DNA from: Candidatus Levyibacteriota bacterium
GTDB taxonomy: Bacteria; Patescibacteriota; Microgenomatia; Levybacterales; UBA12049
Assembly: GCA_016182205.1 (NCBI GenBank)
Contig: JACOXW010000011.1
Span: 1 to 52,752 of the forward strand
Direction of reading: 5' to 3'
DNA: 52,752 nt
Below the pieces are notes generated by a model. The model made no database searches. It was given only the letters and a program-made list of their open reading frames with translations, and was not told the DNA's origin. Made by a program: the position numbers and the translations under genes. How positions within the stretch are numbered: position 1 is the first letter of the stretch; each line of letters begins with the position of its first letter. Of the stretch, positions 42,698 through 49,838 are shown one piece after another.

Positions 42698-44380
42698 ATG
42701 AGACGTCTGTCCTCTCTTCTTTTTGTTGCCGTTTTTGCCTTAGGTGTGCTGTTGGTATTTACTCATGCTACTCCCTCTTCTGCCGATGAGCTGGATGAGT
42801 TAAATAAACAGATAAATGAACTGACAACCGCACTCAATAATTCAAAAGCCGCAACAGCACCGCTTGAGTCACAACTGAAAAGTATGCAGGCACAACTTGC
42901 AGCCATAAAAGGACAAATCAACGCAATCGAAGCCGATATTGTCGTAAAGCGAAAAACAATTGACGCGGGCTATGAAAACTTGGCAAAACAGGAAAAAATA
43001 CTGGCGGAGACTGTCCGTGATTACTATATAAAAAGTTATTATAATTCACCGCTTCTGATTTTCTTATCATCCACGTCAGCATCTGAAATTACACAAACGC
43101 TCGCATATCAAAAAGCAGCCACAGATCAGGACAAACTCATTTTGACCAACATCGCACTCACCATTCAAACACTGGAAATCAAAAAACGCGAACTGGAGCA
43201 GGAACAAGACCGGTTATCCGTAGCCAAAGCAAATCTTGATGAACAATCCGCAAAACTTGATAAAATTGTGGGCGAAGCAAAAACCTACCAGGCAACGCTT
43301 TCAAGTCAAATTGCGCAACTTTCTGCAAAACAACAGCAACTTGTAGCGCAAAAACTTGCAAGTCTTAATATCCCTCGTTCAGCAGGTACATCAGCGCGCG
43401 GTTGCAGTGATGACAGAGGTGTTGATCCGGGATTTAGCCCACGGCTGGCGTTTTTTACTTATGGAGCACCGCATAGAAACGGTTTAAATCAGTATGGTGC
43501 ATGGGGAAGAGCAAAAAAAGGGCAAAATGCAGAACAGATTTTACAGGCATATTATCCTAATATGTCACTGAAAACAGATTACAACCAAGATATACAAATC
43601 TCAACAACCACGGGCTGGTCAGGCTCTATAGAAAACTATGTAAAACGAATATATGAAGTCCCTGATTCTTGGACAGATAATGATCTTGCGGTACTGAAAG
43701 CCCAAGCTGTTGCAGCAAGAACCTATGCACTGAATGTTACAGCAAACGGAGCTAAACAAATATGCACTTCTGAAAGTTGCCAGGTTTTTAAAGATCAGGA
43801 AAAGGGTGGGAATTGGAATGCTGCGGTTGAAGCAACAAAAGGATGGGTCTTAATGGATGGCGGTAATCCTGGTTTTACTCAATACGCGTCAACCCATGGT
43901 GGATATATTCTGAATTTGGGAAAATTTGATGGAGACGGTGGCAACCCAACGAGTTTTGCCGAATTAAATGAGAGAGCGTTTGATAAAGAATCACCCTGGT
44001 TTTACTGTGACTGGGGAGCTAGGTCACAGTATGGAAATACTGCATGGCTAAAGTCTGAGGAAGTTGCAGACATTGCCAACGTTATTCTTTTGGCTCGAAA
44101 AGACGGCTCTTTGGGAAAACATCTCTACCAGCCAGATAAACCAAATCCTGAAGGAACAGATACATGGGATGCTGCCAGGGTGCGCCAGGAACTTGGCTCT
44201 ACAGCACTCACGAGCGTTTCTGATATTTCTGTTACAGCTGACTTCAATTCAGGAAAAACTACAAATGTTGTCATCAATGGTCAAAGTTTTCCGGCTGATG
44301 AATTCAAAAACTGGTTTAACTTGCGGGCACCTGCTAATTTACAAATTGTCGGACCGTTGTATAATGTGGAGAAGAAGTAG
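42698..44380 (+). CDS. secreted coiled-coil (CwlO/PcsB-like) + SpoIID/LytB domain protein
   Basis: A 560-aa protein with a signal peptide (residues 1 to about 28). A long coiled coil (about 30-225, heptad-rich, including KSMQAQLAAIKGQINAIEADI) is split by a helix turn near YYIKSYYNSPLLIFLSS, as in the CwlO/PcsB N-terminal domain. From about 245 on it has the SpoIID/LytB fold: LNQYGAWGRAKKGQNAEQILQAYYP, then VLKAQAVAARTYAL, and STHGGY. SpoIID proteins are peptidoglycan lytic transglycosylases, and the coiled coil in CwlO-type proteins is held by FtsEX. The fusion suggests a regulated wall lytic enzyme. The next gene follows after two bases. Confidence 0.87.
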   Translation: MRRLSSLLFVAVFALGVLLVFTHATPSSADELDELNKQINELTTALNNSKAATAPLESQLKSMQAQLAAIKGQINAIEADIVVKRKTIDAGYENLAKQEKILAETVRDYYIKSYYNSPLLIFLSSTSASEITQTLAYQKAATDQDKLILTNIALTIQTLEIKKRELEQEQDRLSVAKANLDEQSAKLDKIVGEAKTYQATLSSQIAQLSAKQQQLVAQKLASLNIPRSAGTSARGCSDDRGVDPGFSPRLAFFTYGAPHRNGLNQYGAWGRAKKGQNAEQILQAYYPNMSLKTDYNQDIQISTTTGWSGSIENYVKRIYEVPDSWTDNDLAVLKAQAVAARTYALNVTANGAKQICTSESCQVFKDQEKGGNWNAAVEATKGWVLMDGGNPGFTQYASTHGGYILNLGKFDGDGGNPTSFAELNERAFDKESPWFYCDWGARSQYGNTAWLKSEEVADIANVILLARKDGSLGKHLYQPDKPNPEGTDTWDAARVRQELGSTALTSVSDISVTADFNSGKTTNVVINGQSFPADEFKNWFNLRAPANLQIVGPLYNVEKK

Positions 44381-44382
44381 TT

Positions 44383-45066
44383 ATGCCTGATATTTTTTTG
44401 GGAAATACAACAACTGTCTCTCAAAACGTCACAGATACATCCTCAACGGGTGGTGATTCTTCCACTCGCAATAGTACTACAAAAGCCCGCACGCCTGAGA
44501 ATCATATCCATACTCTCGCATCTTTTTGCTTAAATCCTGTCGGCGTCCATTTTGAAACACAAGACGCCGATGAAGAGATTTTGCTTTTTTTGCGGCCGCA
44601 TTTTATCACTAATCTTCCATGGATAGCAGCAGGAACATTTTTTATTCTTGTTCCTCTGGTTATAGCTATGTATGCACAACTGTTCACGCAAGCTGCACCG
44701 ATTTTTTCATTTATTCCTTCTTCATATATCACCATTTTTATCGCGTTTTATTATCTGGTCGTTCTCTCCTATATATTCGTCAGTTTTATTACGTGGTTTT
44801 ATAATATCTCCTTAGTAACTAACAAACGCATTGTCGATATTGACTATTCTGATGTAATCTACCATAATGTGGCTGAAACAAAACTTAATCTTGTGGAAGA
44901 TACCGACTATACCCAGACCGGATTCATAAGATCACTATTTAACTACGGTGATGTCTTTGTACAAACAGCAGGAGAAAAAATGCATTTTGATTTTCTCGCA
45001 GTCCCCCAACCTGCGCGCGCTGTCAAAATTGTCGGAGATCTTATCGGTAAACGAAAAACTGAATAA
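44383..45066 (+). CDS. membrane protein with bacterial PH (bPH_2) domain
   Basis: A 227-aa protein. The first 50 residues are Ser/Thr-rich and polar. There are two hydrophobic helices (about 80-103 and 110-140), then a bPH_2-like domain: WFYNISLVTNKRIVDIDYSDVIYHNVAETKLNLVEDTDYTQTG, FGDV-type FNYGDVFVQTAG, and FLAVPQPARAVKIVGDLI. This is common in this genome group, with unknown function. It lies two bases after the SpoIID stop and three before the next gene. Confidence 0.8.
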   Translation: MPDIFLGNTTTVSQNVTDTSSTGGDSSTRNSTTKARTPENHIHTLASFCLNPVGVHFETQDADEEILLFLRPHFITNLPWIAAGTFFILVPLVIAMYAQLFTQAAPIFSFIPSSYITIFIAFYYLVVLSYIFVSFITWFYNISLVTNKRIVDIDYSDVIYHNVAETKLNLVEDTDYTQTGFIRSLFNYGDVFVQTAGEKMHFDFLAVPQPARAVKIVGDLIGKRKTE

Positions 45067-45069
45067 TCT

Positions 45070-45291
45070 ATGAATGCGCAATTTTTTCTTAACCCGCTAA
45101 TTCTTATAAAGGGCGGGCTTTTGATCCTTATTTTCCTATTTGCTATTTTTACTCTCGTTATCCTCAATCAGGTACTGGTGATGAATCGAATTATTTCACA
45201 ACAACCGGTCGCTACTGTGGTGGCGTGGTTTGCGGTTCTTTTGGTTCTTTTGTCATTTTCGCTTTTTGTTGCAACACTTGTTATACTATAG
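45070..45291 (+). CDS. small two-helix membrane protein
   Basis: 73 aa with two hydrophobic helices, about 13-37 (IKGGLLILIFLFAIFTLVIL) and 50-73, joined by a short loop. It has no recognisable domain. It sits three bases after the bPH_2 gene and three before the PP2C-like gene, in the same run, which suggests a shared membrane complex. Confidence 0.65.
   Translation: MNAQFFLNPLILIKGGLLILIFLFAIFTLVILNQVLVMNRIISQQPVATVVAWFAVLLVLLSFSLFVATLVIL
45279..45287 (+). promoter_or_regulatory. extended -10 of the PP2C-like gene
   Basis: TGT-TATACT inside the end of the preceding gene, seven bases before the ATG at 45295. The predicted leader is about 1 base. Confidence 0.55.
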
Positions 45292-45294
45292 CGC

Positions 45295-47070
45295 ATGTCA
45301 GATACGCATATACAATTTGCAAATCTGGTTGCAACGCCCACAACCTCTTCGTGGTCACAAGCATATAATGCAGGCCGCCTTTTTGCAGTGTTCTCTTTAG
45401 CAAAAAGTGAAGACCAACTATTGGATGAAACACTGGCTGCTATCGGAAAAATGCTGGTGAGCACCTTACAGGAGGAATACTTTACTCTTGAGACAAAAAC
45501 TCTTGCTTCTATTAAAACTGCCGTTTCAGAAACGAGTCAGAAAATACCTCAAGGACTACAAGCCAGTTTTGTTATAGGAGCAATTGTTGATACTGTTTTA
45601 TACGCGTATGCTTATGGAGGGGCGAAAGTACTTTTGAAACGCGGACAAAAGGCAGGTCTCATTCTTGATACAAAAGAACAGGAGCCATCACAGGAAGATG
45701 ATGGCATAACATCTGCTTCAGGATTTTTGAAAGATAACGACCTGCTTGTTTTACAAACAAGAGAGTTTGCAACACGTATTTCACAAGATAGTGTTATCTC
45801 AGCACTCCAAAATACAAAACCGCAAGATACAGTAGAGACGCTTTCTCCCAAGCTCCATACCGAAGAAGGAGGAGCATCAGCAATCTTTATTGAGTACAAA
45901 ACACCGCAACCCGATCCCATGCTTGCTGCAAAACCGGCAGACTATGAAACACCACAAGAAGAACCCTCGGAAGAATCAATTTCAGAAAACAAATTTACCC
46001 TTCCTTTATCTTCAACTGTATCGTCTTTTGCCTCAAAGATTATAACGCTCCCAAAAAAGTTATTACTTCCAAAGCAAGTAATCCACCTCAGTCACCGGAA
46101 AAAAATTTTATTAACCATCATCATCATTCTTTCTGTGTTACTTAGCTCCAGTATCTACTTTGCGACAAAAAAACAAGAAGAGGCAAGAATCCAGGCACTC
46201 TTTCAGGACGTCTACCCAAAAGCTGTAAAAAAAGCTGAAGAGGCCGATGGACTTTTGAGCATCAATCAAATCCTTGCACAGGAGGACTATCAAACAGCAA
46301 AAAAACTGCTCGAACAAAACCTCGAAAAATTCCCAAAAGGTACTAAAGAACGTACCGAGGTTGAGACCTTACTGGAAAAGGTTACAAAAAGTACGCAAGG
46401 CATTACCGCATCTTCCTCACCGGTATCTGAGGTCTCCCCGCAAGATAACCCCATGCTCTTATCACTCATAAAGACAAAAAAACGTTATGCAGCCCATACT
46501 GACAGCGCTTTCTATGTCGCAGATAATACTTCTGTAAGCTCATTTGACACAAAAACCCAGAAGGAAAAAACTGTTATTGCAAATAATGCCCTATGGAAAC
46601 AACTTGCGGGACTGGGAGTGTTTGGAACAAATGTCTATGTGTTAGACAAAGACGCAAAACAAATTTTGAAATTCCAAAATGCAAGTGCAGCAGCAAAAGT
46701 CTCCTATTTATCCACTCCTGATCCCGATCTTTCAAAGGCAATTTCTCTAACCATCGATAGTTCTATTTATGTCCTTTTGAGTAATGGAACGATAAATAAA
46801 TATACGCGTGGTAAAAAAGACATATTCACTATAAGCGGCCTTTCCGTACCTCTTTCATCTCCTGTTGCAATTGCCACAACGGTCGAAAGCGACAAACTCT
46901 ATGTCCTTGAGCCTACAAAAGGAAGAATTGTCGTGCTTGGTAAAACGGGCGCGTTCCAAACACAATACAACGCTGATCAACTCAGAACCGCTACCGCACT
47001 TGACCTAAAGGAAGCGGAAAAAATGATTCTTTTCCTTTCCAAACAGAAGGTTTTCAGTATCCCGCTTTAA
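45295..47070 (+). CDS. PP2C-like domain - membrane helix - helical - beta-propeller protein
   Basis: A 591-aa protein in four parts. Residues 1 to about 200 look like a PP2C (PPM) phosphatase fold (RLFAVFSLAKSEDQLLDET, GFLKDNDLLVLQTREFATRI, EEGGASAIFIEYK), but I see no metal-binding DG or DD pair, so it is probably inactive or atypical. A membrane helix lies near 278-295 (ILLTIIIILSVLLSSSIYF), then a TPR-like helical part (about 300-365). Last is a set of WD/NHL-like beta repeats (TDSAFYVADNTSVSSFD, SSIYVLLSNGTINKYTRG, DKLYVLEPTKGRIVVLG). The N-terminus should be inside and the propeller outside. Function unknown; a sensor is one possibility. Confidence 0.7.
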   Translation: MSDTHIQFANLVATPTTSSWSQAYNAGRLFAVFSLAKSEDQLLDETLAAIGKMLVSTLQEEYFTLETKTLASIKTAVSETSQKIPQGLQASFVIGAIVDTVLYAYAYGGAKVLLKRGQKAGLILDTKEQEPSQEDDGITSASGFLKDNDLLVLQTREFATRISQDSVISALQNTKPQDTVETLSPKLHTEEGGASAIFIEYKTPQPDPMLAAKPADYETPQEEPSEESISENKFTLPLSSTVSSFASKIITLPKKLLLPKQVIHLSHRKKILLTIIIILSVLLSSSIYFATKKQEEARIQALFQDVYPKAVKKAEEADGLLSINQILAQEDYQTAKKLLEQNLEKFPKGTKERTEVETLLEKVTKSTQGITASSSPVSEVSPQDNPMLLSLIKTKKRYAAHTDSAFYVADNTSVSSFDTKTQKEKTVIANNALWKQLAGLGVFGTNVYVLDKDAKQILKFQNASAAAKVSYLSTPDPDLSKAISLTIDSSIYVLLSNGTINKYTRGKKDIFTISGLSVPLSSPVAIATTVESDKLYVLEPTKGRIVVLGKTGAFQTQYNADQLRTATALDLKEAEKMILFLSKQKVFSIPL

Positions 47071-47131
47071 TACTAAAGCATATAGACATTGTCCAAGCTT
47101 TGTATAAATTTACTTTTTTTTCCTCATGCAG

Positions 47132-47137
47132 TATGAT
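47132..47137 (+). promoter_or_regulatory. -10 box of smpB
   Basis: TATGAT with exactly six bases before ATG 47144, so transcription should start on the start codon. The in-frame ATG at 47126 lies before the box. Confidence 0.55.
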
Positions 47138-47143
47138 GAAAGC

Positions 47144-47584
47144 ATGAAAATTACCAATAAACGAGCGTTTTTTGAATATCAAATCGGAGACCGGATTGAA
47201 GCCGGTATCAACTTAACAGGCGCTGAGGTAAAGGCTGTAAAGCAAGGCCACGCTGATTTAACCGGAAGCTATGTACGGGTTATAGGAAGCGAGGCATATT
47301 TAGTAAATGCCCGTATTTTCCCTTACGAGTATGCCCGACCCGAAGGGTACGAGGAGAAACGAACACGAAAATTACTCATGCATAAACAGGAGATTATCTC
47401 ACTCAAATCCCGCACAGAAGGGGCAAACATCACCCTTGTGCCTCTTTCTTTATATAGCAAAAAGAACCTTTTGAAGCTAGAATTAGCCATAGGAAAGAGC
47501 AAAAAACAGTACGATAAGCGCGAGGCTATCCGCAAAAAAGATATGCTCAGAGAAAAGCTCCGAGATGAAGATATGTTAGCTTGA
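47144..47584 (+). CDS. smpB: tmRNA-binding protein SmpB
   Basis: Binds tmRNA and brings it to stalled ribosomes. The protein is 146 aa from ATG 47144. NKRAFFEYQIGDRIEAGINLTGAEVKAVKQGHADL is the OB-fold start, and NARIFPYE and SLYSKKNLLKLELAIGKSKKQYDKRE are typical. The C-terminal tail is basic and helical (KKDMLREKLRDEDM), as needed in the decoding centre. The tmRNA gene starts 34 bases downstream. The smpB stop codon overlaps the -35 box of the tmRNA promoter. Confidence 0.95.
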   Translation: MKITNKRAFFEYQIGDRIEAGINLTGAEVKAVKQGHADLTGSYVRVIGSEAYLVNARIFPYEYARPEGYEEKRTRKLLMHKQEIISLKSRTEGANITLVPLSLYSKKNLLKLELAIGKSKKQYDKREAIRKKDMLREKLRDEDMLA

Positions 47585-47608
47585 CTTTGAAGCTATTTTT
47601 GGTATAAT
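47581..47608 (+). promoter_or_regulatory. promoter of tmRNA
   Basis: -35 TTGACT (47581-47586, overlapping the smpB TGA), 16-base spacer, and extended -10 TGG-TATAAT (-10 at 47603-47608). The mature 5' end is nine bases after the -10. Confidence 0.8.
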
Positions 47609-47617
47609 ACAAACTAC

Positions 47618-48066
47618 GGGGATGCATTGATTCGACAAATGCAGCACATTAAAAAACAGCAAGCCGACTTTGATAATTAGTCGTCCCGCTAAAGCGGGAT
47701 CCCGCCAATCGGCGGCGATAAAAAAGTATCAAAATAATAAATGCTGTTTCAAACCGCATTGAGGCTCTAAAGGCTGAGAAAGAAGCAATTCTTGCTGAGC
47801 TCTTCGGAGTCAGACAACCGGTTTACGCATAATCTGCGTAAACCTTTGTCTTGTTCATAGTATCTTTTCTCAACGGGATGCTGTGGGCATAAACACAGTT
47901 GGGAAAAAGGTAAGGAAAGTGGTTAGTACCTTACTGTTTTTATAACCTCAGTAGTATTTCGTCCTGTCGATTGGATAAACTTACTATGAATCTTTAAAAA
48001 TCGACTACGCTTGTAGATGTTTTTTAGGTACGCTTTTGGACTCCGGGTCACTCCCGGACATCTCCA
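47618..48066 (+). ncRNA. ssrA: transfer-messenger RNA (tmRNA)
   Basis: Rescues stalled ribosomes. The 5' end GGGGATG pairs with CATCTCC at 48059-48065. TTCGAC, the GCAAGCCGAC helix-2 strand (about 47659-47668) and GACTACGCTTGTAG near the 3' end match the conserved tmRNA core. The tag stop TAA (47830-47832) is in the loop of the perfect 10-bp helix GGTTTACGCA/TGCGTAAACC, the standard helix 5. The likely tag starts at GCT 47743 and is 29 residues, beginning AVSNRIEALK and ending RQPVYA, which is long. Tandem hairpins stand where pseudoknot 1 is expected. The T loop is GTCACTC, unlike the usual TTCRANY. The 3' CCA is not encoded. At about 449 bases it is longer than average. Confidence 0.93.
47684..47715 (+). 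repeat. tandem hairpins inside tmRNA
   Basis: Hairpin 1 is TCCCGC-TAAA-GCGGGA (47684-47699). Hairpin 2 has stem CCGCC/GGCGG with loop AATC (47702-47715). The block is flanked by GATAA on each side (47672-47676 and 47717-47721), which would fit a target-site duplication. Confidence 0.75.
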
Positions 48067-48070
48067 CACA

Positions 48071-48098
48071 AAAACCCGCCTTTATAGGCGGGTTTTTT
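48071..48098 (+). terminator. intrinsic terminator of tmRNA
   Basis: A stem AAACCCGCCT/AGGCGGGTTT with loop TTAT, followed by a run of T, five bases after the tmRNA 3' end. It is the only textbook intrinsic terminator in the window. Confidence 0.9.
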
Positions 48099-48131
48099 AT
48101 GACTCATTACCACACCTAATTATCCTATAGT

Positions 48132-48160
48132 TTGACATTTATCCTAAGGTTTGCTATACT
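48132..48160 (+). promoter_or_regulatory. promoter of the SET-domain gene
   Basis: Consensus -35 TTGACA (48132-48137), 17-base spacer, extended -10 TGC-TATACT (-10 at 48155-48160). Eight bases then lead to ATG 48169. It is among the strongest promoters of the window. Confidence 0.8.
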
Positions 48161-48168
48161 TTCATCTT

Positions 48169-48921
48169 ATGTTTTTACTTCCAAAATCCTATTGGGAAAT
48201 CAGAACCCGCATCTACCAAAACAGCACGGGTGAAAAGAAAAATCGTGGTGTTTTTGCGAAAAAAGATATCGCCCCGGGAACTATCATCGGTGACTACTTA
48301 GGGCTTGTTGTACCTTCTGAAGATGAAGACAAATACGAAGATGACAATGAAATGTACCTTATGTATTACACTGAAGACGCAACAATCGCTCCAGATCCGA
48401 AAAAACCGGGTGTTCACATACTCAATCATTCCTGTATGCCCAACTGCGGTATGTATACCTACATGGGACATACTGTGTATTTTGCTCTTCGGAGAATTCA
48501 TAAAGGAGAAGAATTAACAGTTTCCTACCAACTAAGTCCTAAAGATAAAGACTGCAAACCATGTACGCACCAGTGTTACTGCAGCACCCCAATGTGTACC
48601 AAAACCATGCATTTAACAAAGAGACAATACGATAACTGGGTTGCGTTTGAAGAAAAAGCCAGTGCAAAAACCAAAATTGTGCCGGCTTCCCTCAAGACAA
48701 TTCTACCCAGACTTCGAAAATATCCGAAACGAATTCTTCCTGAGGATGTCTACGGTATGTTTGGCAATACCCACAAAAAATCCCTCATCCTCAGTGAAAA
48801 AACCATGCCCACTGTAAAAGATATCCATCTTCTTATACAAGAAACCGGCTTGACAATCTATCTTCCTCTTATTAAAAAACGTGTTCTTGGAATACACGAA
48901 GGAAAAATTATCACTGCTTAA
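48169..48921 (+). CDS. SET-domain protein (putative lysine methyltransferase)
   Basis: A 250-aa protein from ATG 48169; an in-frame start at 48151 would lie inside the promoter. The SET core reads RGVFAKKDIAPGTIIGDYLG, then ILNHSCMPNCGMYTY (the NHSCxPN motif) and GEELTVSYQL, which together make the SAM and Lys pockets. A Cys-rich segment (DCKPCTHQCYCSTPMCTKTM) resembles a post-SET zinc cluster. The C-terminal 90 residues are basic and not recognised. Bacterial SET proteins can methylate DNA-binding or ribosomal proteins. The target is unknown. It has its own strong promoter. Confidence 0.87.
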   Translation: MFLLPKSYWEIRTRIYQNSTGEKKNRGVFAKKDIAPGTIIGDYLGLVVPSEDEDKYEDDNEMYLMYYTEDATIAPDPKKPGVHILNHSCMPNCGMYTYMGHTVYFALRRIHKGEELTVSYQLSPKDKDCKPCTHQCYCSTPMCTKTMHLTKRQYDNWVAFEEKASAKTKIVPASLKTILPRLRKYPKRILPEDVYGMFGNTHKKSLILSEKTMPTVKDIHLLIQETGLTIYLPLIKKRVLGIHEGKIITA

Positions 48922-49619
48922 TTTTCTCCTGCCAACGCAAGGCCATAAACTTTTTTTATTCCCTGCCGCTTTAGTACCTTCGCCGCTTCCAAAAACGTCG
49001 CTCCTGTTGTAACAATATCATCCACAATAAAAAGCGTTGACGCCTCAGAAGGAGATTTTAAATTTTCTTTTAATATAAAAGCGTTTTTTATGTTTTCTTT
49101 ACGTTCTTCTCTAGCTAACCCTACTTGCGTTATTGTCGGCTTGACTCTTACCAAGCAAGAAACATAGGGTTTTTGAAAATACAAAGCGAGTGCTTTTGCC
49201 AAAAGCTCTGCATGATTATATCCACGTTCTTTTTGCCGTCTATCATGTAAGGGAACTGAAGTAAATACCGCGTATTTATTTGTGGCAAGAAGCGATTGGA
49301 ATACCTCATGCTGCAGCAAGCGATCAATAAATAATTCCGTAAGCATATCTTTAAGGTCTTTTACAAACGGTTTGTATTTGAATTGATAGAGGAGTTTTTT
49401 CATGGTTGGGTTATATAAAAACCCGATACAGACACCATCTATACCGCTTTTTGTCCGACATCGCGGATGTGTCACCCCGGCAAATGCGGATTTTTTACAT
49501 AAAAAGCACATGTTTTTTTCGCTGAATGAGAGACGGGAAAAACAATTTGTACAAAGATAGGATCCTAATTTTTTACAGGATACGCAATATTTGGGAAATA
49601 TCCAATCCAAAATCTTCAC
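48918..49619 (-). CDS. comFC: ComF-family phosphoribosyltransferase-like protein
   Basis: A 233-aa protein from GTG 49619, chosen because an extended -10 (TGC-TACACT, -10 at 49626-49631) is exactly six bases before it. An ATG at 49640 would overlap that box. An N-terminal zinc ribbon (CVSCKK, CTNC, CFLCKK) precedes a PRTase-like domain with VFIVDDIVTTGATFLEAAKVL. ComFC helps in natural transformation. Its stop overlaps the SET gene stop by four bases on the other strand. Confidence 0.88.
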   Translation of the reverse strand: MKILDWIFPKYCVSCKKLGSYLCTNCFSRLSFSEKNMCFLCKKSAFAGVTHPRCRTKSGIDGVCIGFLYNPTMKKLLYQFKYKPFVKDLKDMLTELFIDRLLQHEVFQSLLATNKYAVFTSVPLHDRRQKERGYNHAELLAKALALYFQKPYVSCLVRVKPTITQVGLAREERKENIKNAFILKENLKSPSEASTLFIVDDIVTTGATFLEAAKVLKRQGIKKVYGLALAGEN

Positions 49620-49625
49620 ACCTGT

Positions 49626-49634
49626 AGTGTAGCA
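49626..49634 (-). promoter_or_regulatory. extended -10 of comFC
   Basis: Minus strand TGC-TACACT, six bases before GTG 49619. The predicted mRNA starts on the G of the start codon. Confidence 0.55.
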
Positions 49635-49668
49635 AAACACGCATACGGGATGTATAATGGGAAAGCTG

Positions 49669-49759
49669 GGAGGAGTCGCATAGCTTGGTCCATTGCGAGG
49701 GTTTGCTAAACCCTTGAGCTTGAATAAAGCTCGCGCAGGTTCAAATCCTGTCTCCTCCG
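49669..49759 (+). tRNA. tRNA-Ser(GCT)
   Basis: Class II tRNA. The acceptor GGAGGAG pairs with CTCCTCC, the anticodon stem AGGGT/ACCCT has loop TTGCTAA (GCT), a long variable arm follows, and the T loop is TTCAAAT. CCA is not encoded. A TATAAT lies 10 bases upstream (49653-49658). Confidence 0.95.
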
Positions 49760-49834
49760 CCTTCGTCCGCCGAAGCTAAAGCTTCTTTGGACTACGGCGG
49801 ACAAAATCCGCTTCTGAAAATGTTTTAGCGAAGG
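49760..49834. repeat. nested palindromic repeat element
   Basis: Outer inverted repeat CCTTCG (49760-49765) and CGAAGG (49829-49834). Within it are GTCCGCCG (49765-49772) with CGGCGGAC (49795-49802), and a third hairpin, GAAGC-TAAA-GCTTC (49772-49785). It lies between tRNA-Ser(GCT) and a truncated VIT-family gene. Confidence 0.75.
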
Positions 49835-49838
49835 AGGA

